From NCBI GenBank assembly GCA_013202935.1, contig JABMRG010000061.1, positions 1 through 6,406 of the forward strand: DNA of 6,406 bases, in the 5' to 3' direction. The stretch comes from Candidatus Omnitrophota bacterium (lineage in GTDB: Bacteria > Omnitrophota > Gorgyraeia > JABMRG01). Below, one piece after another: positions 1 through 5,645 of this stretch; position 1 is the first letter of the stretch; every line of letters starts with the position of its first letter. Both the position numbers and the translations under genes were made by a program. Under the pieces are notes generated by a model. The model was not told the origin of the DNA, made no database searches, and saw only the letters and a list, made by a program, of their open reading frames with translations.

Positions 1-290
1 CTGCAATAGTATCCAAAACGGTCTAAATTATCAGGGTGGTCTTTACCTGTATCATCTACATAAAGCCCATCTTTATCATAAAGCTTATCGTTTACAATGA
101 AGTGGACCTTTATATTATTGCCTATTTTAGCAGAATCGCCTTCTTCCTTTACTTCCTTATATTTAGGAAGAACTATCCTCACTTCGTGCCCAAGGTGTTC
201 AAGAGCAATAGGCAGGGCTCCTGCTACATCAGCCAGGCCACCTGTCTTTGCGAACGGTACAACTTCACTTGCACAAAATAGTATCTTCAT
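1..290 (-). CDS. glgA: Glycogen (starch) synthase GlgA, N-terminal part, cut by the window edge
   Basis: Glycogen synthase of glycosyltransferase family 5 transfers glucose from ADP-glucose (UDP-glucose in some lineages) to the growing alpha-1,4-glucan in the cytoplasm. The 96 visible residues begin MKILFCASEVVPFAKTGG and continue LADVAGALPIAL. The KTGGLADV loop is the classic N-terminal nucleotide-sugar binding signature of the family. Further along, a YDKDGLYVDD...KDHPDNLDRFGYYC stretch matches the family's usual pattern of a Pro-Asp-Asn followed by an aromatic-rich segment. Only the first part of the N-terminal Rossmann domain is present, and the gene continues past position 1. The ATG lies 3 nt after the polA stop, with a weak GGA about 10 nt upstream, so it is probably co-transcribed and perhaps translationally coupled with polA. 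The family call is secure. Activity cannot be judged from this fragment. Confidence 0.95.
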   Translation of the reverse strand, partial: MKILFCASEVVPFAKTGGLADVAGALPIALEHLGHEVRIVLPKYKEVKEEGDSAKIGNNIKVHFIVNDKLYDKDGLYVDDTGKDHPDNLDRFGYYC

Positions 291-293
291 TAT

Positions 294-2957
294 TTATGTT
301 TCCATCCAGTTTTTTGCACTGGATATATTTACGCTTATTGGCACTTTCAACTTAACTACCTCTTCCATTCCTTTTTTTACAATGGCTGTCATCTCTTTTA
401 ATTCTTTCTTAGGAAGATCGAATACAAGCTCATCATGTACTTGAAGTACCATGTTGCCTATAAGCTTTTTCTTCCTCAGTTCTTCATCTATATGTATCAT
501 AGCCATCTTTATAATATCTGCTGCGGAGCCCTGTATAGGTGTATTTATTGCGGTCCGTTCTGCGAACATCCTTATATTCTGATTATTCGAATTTATCTCA
601 GGTATATAGCGCCTTCTATTTAACATAGTAAGCACATAACCGTTCTCTTTCGCAAATGCTATTGTCTCCTGCATATACTCATTCACCTTAGGATACCTTG
701 AAAAATAGGCATCTATAAAGACCTTTGCAGTATCCGGCGCAATGCCTAACTCCTTTGCTAAACCATAAGGGCTCATGCCATAGACTATGCCAAAGTTTAC
801 TGTCTTTGCCTGCGAACGCATCTTCTCATCCACATCAGACTCTTTACAGTCAAATATCAAAGAGGCGGTGTATGTATGTATATCTATATCGCGTTTGAAT
901 GCATCTAAAAGATTCTTATCACCTGATAGGTGCGCCAGGATACGAAGTTCTATTTGTGAGTAGTCTGCTGAAAGTATTACTCCATCCTTAAATGAAGATA
1001 TGAATGCCTTTCTTATCCTTTTGCCTATATCGGTCTTTATAGGTATATTCTGCAGGTTAGGTTCTGATGAGCTCAATCTTCCTGTCGCTGTAACGGTCTG
1101 ATTAAATGATGTATGAACTTTTTTCGTCTTAGAATTTATAAGCTCAGGCAAAGCATCCACATATGTTGACTTCAATTTAGTCAGTTCTCTATATTCCAAT
1201 ATTGTTTTAGGAAGAGCGTGCTTGGTGGCAAGCTTATTTAAGACCTCAACATCAGTAGAAGGGCCTGTCTTAGTCCTCTTTACAACAGGAAGCTTCAGTT
1301 TCTCAAAGAGAACTTCAGCCAACTGCTTAGGGGAGTTAATATTAAACTCGTTTCCCTCTGCCATCTCATAAATCTCTTTGGTAAGTTTTGCAAGCCTGTC
1401 AGACATAGCAACTGACATCTTCTGCAGAAAATTCTTATCTATAGCAACGCCTATAAACTCCATATCAGAAAGAACATCTACTAAAGGTATCTCTATACTA
1501 CAAAACAGCTCATACAGATTCTTCTCTTTAAGCTTCTTTTCTAAGATACTCTTAAGAGAAAAAGTGGCATCACTGTCCTGGCAACAGTATCTCGATATAT
1601 CGGGTATAGGGACCTTATCCATTGTGATCTGAGATCTTCCCTTACCTATAAGCTCAGAAATATGGGTCATCTTAATACCAAGATACTCTAAGGATATATC
1701 AGATAAATTATGGTTAAGTTTTGATGGATTTAAAAGGTATGATGCAACCATAGTATCAAAAGAGATACCTTTTAGCTCTATGCCGATATTTTTAAGCAGG
1801 AGTTTTTCGTATTTTATATTCTGTCCTATCTTTTTAATATCTTTATTCTCAAATATAGGTTTTAATGCTTTTAGTATATAATCCTTATCAGAAAAGGTTG
1901 CACTGGTCTTGATAAAACTTATATAACAGGCCTCTCCTTTCTTAAAACAGAAAGAGACTCCCACAACATCAGCATCCATAGGGTCAATGCCTGTTGTCTC
2001 AAAATCAAAAGCCCATTCTTTATGCTTTTTTAAAGACTCAAGCAGCTTGTTGAACTCTTCTCTTTTAGCTATTACCTTGTATTCACCCTCAATCTCTTCT
2101 TGAGACATAAACTCTTCCATAAGCTTCTTAAATTCAAGCTCTTTGAAAAGTGCGACCAATTTTTCGTTATCAGGCTCTTTCAGCTTCATATCATCAAAAT
2201 CTATATCTACATCTACATCTGTATCTATTGTTGCAAGCTCTTTTGTAAGGTGTGCCTTTTCAACATTTTCTTTGATCAGCTTCTTCTTTGCCTCACTCTT
2301 TAGGCTATCTATATTCTTAAGAAGATTATCCAGGCTCTTAAACTCAGCTATCAATTCTATTGCGGTCTTTTCTCCTATGCCAGGTACGCCTGGAAGATTA
2401 TCGCTTGTATCACCCATAAGGGCCATGATATCAATTACCGCATCAGGCCCCACACCATATCTTTCCTTTACAGCTCTTTCATCATAGATAAGGCCTTCCT
2501 TGTGTGTTGAGTAGACTTTAACAAGGTCGGAGACAAGCTGAAGCGCATCTTTGTCTCCTGTTACTATAAATGTCTCTATTTTTTTCTTCTCTGCCTTTGT
2601 AGCTACGGTGCCAATTATATCATCTGCCTCAAAGCCTTCTTTTTCATATATCGGTATGTTGTAGCCTCTTAAGATATCCTTTATGACTGGCATCTGAACT
2701 ACTAAATCATCTGGCATCGGTTTTCTGTGGGCTTTATAATCTTCAAACTTCTCATGCCTAAAAGTAGGGCCCTTCAGATCAAATGAGACAGCTAAATAAT
2801 CAGGAGACTCTGAATCGATTATCTTCTTGAGCATTGCAATAAAACCGTATGCTGCATTTGTAGGAAATCCCTTGGAGTTCCTCAACTCTCTTATGGCATA
2901 GTATGCACGATAACAGAATGAGTTACCATCAATCAAAAAAAGCCTTTTGGGGTTCAT
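294..2957 (-). CDS. polA: DNA polymerase I (5'-nuclease, 3'-5' exonuclease and polymerase domains)
   Basis: This 887-residue cytoplasmic repair and lagging-strand polymerase is close to the usual family length, with all three domains in order. The 5' nuclease (about 1-290) shows FLIDGNS, the GFEADDIIG acidic cluster, GDKDALQLV and MGDTSDNLPGVPGIGEKTA. The 3'-5' exonuclease (about 312-490) keeps Exo I (D318, E320 in DFETTG) and Exo III (Y457, D461). Exo II reads NIKYE, so Glu384 sits where E. coli has the metal ligand Asp424. The polymerase (about 495-887) has motif A around D665 (DYSQIELR), the O-helix with K718, F722 and Y726, and motif C HDE at 841-843. Phe at 722 matches E. coli F762, which favours discrimination against dideoxynucleotides. 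The ATG at 2957 gives a normal N-terminus but has only a weak GGA about 12 nt upstream. glgA follows after 3 nt. The exonuclease is probably present but may be altered. Confidence 0.98.
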   Translation of the reverse strand: MNPKRLFLIDGNSFCYRAYYAIRELRNSKGFPTNAAYGFIAMLKKIIDSESPDYLAVSFDLKGPTFRHEKFEDYKAHRKPMPDDLVVQMPVIKDILRGYNIPIYEKEGFEADDIIGTVATKAEKKKIETFIVTGDKDALQLVSDLVKVYSTHKEGLIYDERAVKERYGVGPDAVIDIMALMGDTSDNLPGVPGIGEKTAIELIAEFKSLDNLLKNIDSLKSEAKKKLIKENVEKAHLTKELATIDTDVDVDIDFDDMKLKEPDNEKLVALFKELEFKKLMEEFMSQEEIEGEYKVIAKREEFNKLLESLKKHKEWAFDFETTGIDPMDADVVGVSFCFKKGEACYISFIKTSATFSDKDYILKALKPIFENKDIKKIGQNIKYEKLLLKNIGIELKGISFDTMVASYLLNPSKLNHNLSDISLEYLGIKMTHISELIGKGRSQITMDKVPIPDISRYCCQDSDATFSLKSILEKKLKEKNLYELFCSIEIPLVDVLSDMEFIGVAIDKNFLQKMSVAMSDRLAKLTKEIYEMAEGNEFNINSPKQLAEVLFEKLKLPVVKRTKTGPSTDVEVLNKLATKHALPKTILEYRELTKLKSTYVDALPELINSKTKKVHTSFNQTVTATGRLSSSEPNLQNIPIKTDIGKRIRKAFISSFKDGVILSADYSQIELRILAHLSGDKNLLDAFKRDIDIHTYTASLIFDCKESDVDEKMRSQAKTVNFGIVYGMSPYGLAKELGIAPDTAKVFIDAYFSRYPKVNEYMQETIAFAKENGYVLTMLNRRRYIPEINSNNQNIRMFAERTAINTPIQGSAADIIKMAMIHIDEELRKKKLIGNMVLQVHDELVFDLPKKELKEMTAIVKKGMEEVVKLKVPISVNISSAKNWMET

Positions 2958-2961
2958 ATCT

Positions 2962-2997
2962 AATTTAATTCCATCTATTGTCTGTTTGGATTAAATT
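2962..2997. repeat. Imperfect AT-rich inverted repeat in the polA leader
   Basis: Plus-strand AATTTAATTCC (2962-2972) is answered by GGATTAAATT (2988-2997), which are reverse complements apart from one extra T, around a 15-nt centre. In polA mRNA the downstream arm carries the only Shine-Dalgarno-like GGA, ending about 12 nt before the ATG. It could fold and hide the start, or serve as an operator. No T-tract follows in the direction of transcription, so it does not look like a terminator. The arms are mostly A/T, so chance is a real alternative. The remaining bases of the 2958-3066 gap show nothing firm. Confidence 0.5.
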
Positions 2998-3066
2998 GTT
3001 TGGGAAAGGGCTAAAAGGTAAAACTAAAATTACAAGGCAAGAGCTACTAAAATACCAAGGAGTCTC

Positions 3067-3693
3067 CTAAGGCTCAAATACAGTCAGTTCCTCTATCCTC
3101 CTACTATGTTCATCCAACTCATTAGAAAGTTTGGCAAGATCATGTGTTGCCTTAACAAACCACTCAATCTTATCCTTAGCATAGGGGTTTATCTTATAAC
3201 AGATGTTATAAAATTCCTCTGCCCCTTTGTAGTCACCTATCTGGCATTTCTGTTGTGCCTTCTCCAGGAAGTATTTAACTGCAAGACTATGTACTCTATT
3301 ACAGCGGTTATCATACTCGGCTATAATATCTGCCATCTGCAGTTTCAGGCTATTAATTGTCCCGTATTCCCTTGATATCTCAATCCGTATAATAGCGCCT
3401 TCAAGAAAAAGTTTCGCAGGCTCATATGATGGGTCTATATCCAGGATCTGCTGGAAGTAGTCTGCAGCATCCTTATATCTACGTGATGCGTATGCACCTC
3501 TTCCTTTATTAAAGAGCTGATTTATCATAGCCTGCTTCTTCTGTGCCTCTTTCTGCTTACTATCAGCAAGCTCTGCTGCTCTCTGTATAGAATAATCTAT
3601 AGAAGAAGCCTCTTGCGGCTGTGCAAAGACAGGAAATGAATAGAAGAGTGTTAAACTTAATAATAGTATAATTATATTATAATATGATTTCAT
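3067..3693 (-). CDS. Exported TPR-repeat protein of unknown function
   Basis: The 208-residue product has a clear Sec signal peptide: Lys2, a hydrophobic core (IIILLLSLTLFYSF) and a PVFA|Q cleavage site after residue 24. The mature protein should be periplasmic or extracytoplasmic. A charged helix (about 36-56) leads into a TPR unit (about 57-92, RRYKDAADYFQQILDIDPSY). A second unit follows at about 137-172 (GDYKGAEEFYNICYKINPYA), then a C-terminal helix (about 180-203) likely to form a coiled coil. TPRs mediate protein-protein contacts, so a scaffold or assembly role is likely, but the partner is unknown. An in-frame GTG at 3711 would lengthen it, but that codon lies in the spacer of the promoter at 3703-3731. 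The ATG at 3693 also gives the better signal peptide. No Shine-Dalgarno precedes it, which fits a nearly leaderless mRNA. Confidence 0.85.
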   Translation of the reverse strand: MKSYYNIIILLLSLTLFYSFPVFAQPQEASSIDYSIQRAAELADSKQKEAQKKQAMINQLFNKGRGAYASRRYKDAADYFQQILDIDPSYEPAKLFLEGAIIRIEISREYGTINSLKLQMADIIAEYDNRCNRVHSLAVKYFLEKAQQKCQIGDYKGAEEFYNICYKINPYAKDKIEWFVKATHDLAKLSNELDEHSRRIEELTVFEP

Positions 3694-3695
3694 AC

Positions 3696-3731
3696 TAAAT
3701 ATAATATACACAAAATATAAGAAGTTGTCAA
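3696..3731 (-). promoter_or_regulatory. Sigma70-type promoter for the TPR gene, near-leaderless start
   Basis: On the minus strand a perfect -35 TTGACA (3731-3726) is followed by a 17-bp spacer and a -10 TATATT (3708-3703, five of six consensus bases). Transcription would start near the A at 3696, only 3 nt before the ATG at 3693. It falls in the 52-bp gap after the HAMP gene, so the TPR gene can be transcribed independently of the upstream operon. The region is very AT-rich, which makes -10-like words common, but the exact TTGACA at ideal spacing is much less likely by chance. Confidence 0.7.
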
Positions 3732-3745
3732 GAATATAACTCTGT

Positions 3746-4315
3746 TTAGGGGGATTTGAACTCCTTCAAGGCCTCGTGCATCTTTGACATAAGGAGGTTG
3801 ATCTTCATAATATCCGGGGGCTCTCTTTTGACTTCAGCCTCCAGCACCTGCAATTCTTCTGTAAGTGAGCTTATAGAGGCTGTATACTCACTGTTTTTGG
3901 CCCTTATGCTAACTATTACTCTATTAATAGACTCAGCCAAACTCTGCAGCTCATCACCTTTTCGCAGCTTTATATCATAGCTGAAGTTGCCCCTTGCCAT
4001 ATCATTAAGCGTCATCTCCAATCTATGCCATGGGCCTGCTATGCGATGCGAAAGAAAAAGGCTAAACCATGCTATAAAAGGTACTACTACTACTGTTGAG
4101 AGCAGGGCCTTCATGTTTGCATTCTTTAGGACTGCCATCAACCTGCCTTGTGGATATACATTGGCAAGCTTCTCTGAAAGATATGGAAATACTGCCAAGT
4201 ATGTCGTTATGCTGGAAATTATAGCAGATAATAGTATAAAACCTGCAATGATAGCTGCATACCTTATCTGGAAGTCTCTCTTTATAAAATATCTTTTCCT
4301 CTTAGCACTGACCAT
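3746..4315 (-). CDS. Inner-membrane HAMP-domain protein with C-terminal coiled coil, no output domain
   Basis: This 189-residue protein has a basic cytoplasmic N-terminus (SAKRKRYFIKRDF) and membrane helix 1 at about 19-42. A short external loop follows, then membrane helix 2 (about 69-90) and a HAMP domain (about 89-140). The HAMP carries the typical SHRIAGPWHRLE opening and LRKGDELQSLAESIN second helix. The end (about 140-185) is helical and probably a coiled coil. HAMP domains relay conformational signals across the membrane in chemoreceptors and sensor kinases. Here no kinase, methyl-accepting or cyclase domain follows, so it may act as an adaptor or membrane scaffold. An ATG at 4336 is also in frame, but the ATG at 4315 has AAGGAG (4329-4324) 8 nt upstream and gives a cleaner N-terminus. 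Its start lies 2 nt after the stop of the second PDZ frame, indicating one operon. Confidence 0.85.
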   Translation of the reverse strand: MVSAKRKRYFIKRDFQIRYAAIIAGFILLSAIISSITTYLAVFPYLSEKLANVYPQGRLMAVLKNANMKALLSTVVVVPFIAWFSLFLSHRIAGPWHRLEMTLNDMARGNFSYDIKLRKGDELQSLAESINRVIVSIRAKNSEYTASISSLTEELQVLEAEVKREPPDIMKINLLMSKMHEALKEFKSP

Positions 4316-4317
4316 TG

Positions 4318-4575
4318 CTACAGCTCCTTTCTCCATAGAGCCACGTCTCTTATTATAGTAAGCTCCGATCTTCCATCGTATAAAGACTTATCTATCTTTG
4401 ATTTAGCAATATTAAATGGCATATATCGGGTAGATTCACCGTTAATATCAGAGATGATATCCCCTGCAGAAAAACTGTAATCTATAGCTTTACTGTTCTC
4501 ATTTAGACCTGATATAACTATGCCTTGCTCCTGAATATCAAGAGACAGGCCTAAGGTATCTATGCTATCGTAACT
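4318..4575 (-). CDS. Second PDZ-like domain, in the -1 frame relative to the upstream TPR-PDZ gene
   Basis: Reading on in the -1 frame after the A5 run at 4579-4575 gives 85 residues with no stop until 4318. They include DTLGLSLDIQEQGIVISGL, SAGDIISDINGEST and SELTIIRDV. These correspond to the carboxylate-binding loop, the GD-I--ING strand and the closing strand of a PDZ domain, and the order mirrors the first PDZ of the upstream gene. There is no ATG, GTG or TTG in this frame between the preceding stop (TGA, 4626-4624) and the domain. It is therefore unlikely to be an independent gene. Joined to the upstream frame it would make a protein of about 324 residues with tandem PDZ domains. Its stop lies 2 nt before the HAMP start, and its last codons contain the HAMP ribosome binding site. 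A real frameshift mutation, a sequence error or programmed frameshifting are all possible. Confidence 0.7.
   Translation of the reverse strand, partial: SYDSIDTLGLSLDIQEQGIVISGLNENSKAIDYSFSAGDIISDINGESTRYMPFNIAKSKIDKSLYDGRSELTIIRDVALWRKEL
4324..4329 (-). promoter_or_regulatory. Shine-Dalgarno site deciding the HAMP gene start
   Basis: AAGGAG on the minus strand is 8 nt before the ATG at 4315, an ideal distance. The alternative in-frame ATG at 4336 lies upstream of this site and would not be served by it. The motif is inside the end of the second PDZ reading frame. Confidence 0.8.
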
Positions 4576-5291
4576 TTTTCCATGCCTGCAATTGTTATCT
4601 TTCTTTTGATAGTAAATATAATCTCAGCCGAAGGGTTCTCCATAATCATCTCAATCATAGTTGTTAGATCAAGATACCCTGCCATCTTACCCCATATCGC
4701 AACGATCTGATCTCCTGTTACTAATCCGGCTTCTTCAGCTGCAGATGCATTACCAACAGACTCCACTATAGGTAACTCTTTATCCATTGTTAATATAAGG
4801 CCGGTAGCAGCCTTGAAATTTTCCTCTTGCGTAGAAGGAACTTTTTTTGTGGTGGATGGATCATAAACTTTACCGGAGTGCTTAAAGAGGGCTTGCTTCC
4901 TAGACATACTATCTTGCAACTGCTTCTCAGGGGTTCTTAATATAACAGACCTTAAATGAATAAATTTATCCTTTGCCTCTTTAAATTCAGGATTAAGCTC
5001 ATAGGCCTTTTTGTAATATTGATAGGCCCTTTTCTGGTTTCCCTTCCTTTGATGAAAGTCGCCTAATTTAACCAGATTCTCTTCCTTTCTATCGTATAAG
5101 ATGTCCTTAATCTCGCTTCTTTGTATATCTTTTTCTCCGTCAATAGTATTTAAGATTATACGGTCATGGTATTTCTCCACTACAATGCCCTTTTCTTCTG
5201 ACCCACCCTCAAAATAGACCGTATCAGCATAAAGATTACTAACGCAGTTACATAATATAAATGATACAGATATAATAATTATATTCTTCAT
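4560..5291 (-). CDS. Exported TPR-PDZ protein, ends early at a probable frameshift
   Basis: The 243-residue product starts with a signal peptide (about 1-22, hydrophobic IIIISVSFILCNC, likely cleavage LYA|DT), so it should be exported. Residues 23-68 (DTVYFEGGSEEKG...IQRSEIKDILYD) form a small beta-rich module of the kind found at the N-terminus of many exported proteins, where a strand-rich 'D-V-F--G---G-I' unit ends in an I--I motif. A TPR unit follows (about 70-106, GNQKRAYQYYKKAYELNPEF), then a polar linker. Last comes a PDZ domain (about 160-233: ATGLILTM, AEEAGLVTGDQIVAIWGK, SAEIIFTIKRK). PDZ domains of this type bind exposed C-termini or peptides in the periplasm. No protease domain is present. 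Translation begins in a 4-nt ATGA overlap with the HTH gene and without a visible Shine-Dalgarno, implying coupling. The TAG at 4562 cuts off a second PDZ-like domain that continues in the -1 frame. Confidence 0.82.
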   Translation of the reverse strand: MKNIIIISVSFILCNCVSNLYADTVYFEGGSEEKGIVVEKYHDRIILNTIDGEKDIQRSEIKDILYDRKEENLVKLGDFHQRKGNQKRAYQYYKKAYELNPEFKEAKDKFIHLRSVILRTPEKQLQDSMSRKQALFKHSGKVYDPSTTKKVPSTQEENFKAATGLILTMDKELPIVESVGNASAAEEAGLVTGDQIVAIWGKMAGYLDLTTMIEMIMENPSAEIIFTIKRKITIAGMEKVTIA

Positions 5292-5626
5292 CTTATTGAT
5301 TTTAAAATGATAAAAAAGAGGCCTATTGCCACGGCTATTGAGATAATATAAAAGTCATTAAAATAGAAGAAATCTTTTATTGCTGATATGATGGTTCCTT
5401 TAGCGGTAGTGGCCTCTTTATTAATCTGTAAGGATGGTGGGGAAGATGAGGGCTCTTTTGAATATTTTGCCCTCAACGAGAAAACCTGCTCCTCTTTGAA
5501 CCTTAGATAGACACCACCTATCTGATAGGCAGAGAGTTCACCATCATCTACAAGGCGCTGGACCTCTTTTTCAGAGACACCTATGGTATCAGCTGCCTCT
5601 TTAAGTGTAAGCAACTTATCTGTCAT
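5288..5626 (-). CDS. Tail-anchored membrane protein with N-terminal excisionase-type HTH domain
   Basis: This 112-residue protein opens with an excisionase/MerR-like winged HTH (about 4-54). LLTLKEAADTIGVSEKEVQR matches the family's L-T--EAA--LGVS pattern, and it continues as GELSAYQIGGVYLRFKEEQV. A Ser/Pro-rich linker (about 57-75) leads to an amphipathic stretch and one strong membrane helix (about 92-109, YIISIAVAIGLFFIIL) ending KSIR. There is no signal peptide, so the HTH should face the cytoplasm with the C-terminus in the membrane. Possible roles are a membrane-bound DNA-binding protein, or an HTH fold reused for protein contact. The preceding bactofilin carries a related HTH 19 nt upstream, so the two probably act together. 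The start has only a weak, distant AGGA. Its end overlaps the next gene by 4 nt (ATGA). Function is unknown. Confidence 0.85.
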   Translation of the reverse strand: MTDKLLTLKEAADTIGVSEKEVQRLVDDGELSAYQIGGVYLRFKEEQVFSLRAKYSKEPSSSPPSLQINKEATTAKGTIISAIKDFFYFNDFYIISIAVAIGLFFIILKSIR

Positions 5627-5645
5627 AATCTACTTGTGGAGCGTC

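Noticed and set aside
2190..2222. Repetitive ATCTACATCTACATC-like tract
   Set aside because: It encodes an Asp/Val run (about residues 246-256) at the end of the 5'-nuclease domain of polA, where acidic alternating residues are normal.
2143..2487. Plus-strand open frame of 114 codons opposite polA
   Set aside because: It lies wholly antisense to well-conserved polymerase I sequence and has a low-complexity Ser/Phe-rich translation. The same holds for the other plus-strand frames in the window.
2990..3056. Possible promoter for polA (TTGGTA with TGTAAT at 18 bp)
   Set aside because: The -35 matches only four bases and the -10 lacks the critical second-position A. In such AT-rich sequence this is expected by chance.
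3050..3070. Possible rho-independent terminator after the exported TPR gene
   Set aside because: The only self-complementary piece is a short GGAG/CTCC core with a very small loop, and no T-run follows on the minus strand.
3694..3711. GTG start extending the exported TPR protein by six residues
   Set aside because: It has no Shine-Dalgarno, lies inside the spacer of the likely promoter, and weakens the signal peptide n-region.
4522..4550. Stem-loop (GCCT...AGGC with an inner stem) as a stimulator of programmed -1 frameshifting
   Set aside because: It begins about 24 nt after the A5 run, much further than the 5-9 nt usual for frameshift stimulators, and the run is not a full X XXY YYZ slippery heptamer.
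5240..5260. Lipoprotein signal (cysteines in FILCNC) in the TPR-PDZ protein
   Set aside because: The residue before either Cys is Leu or Asn rather than Gly, Ala or Ser. A normal signal peptidase I site (LYA|DT) follows.
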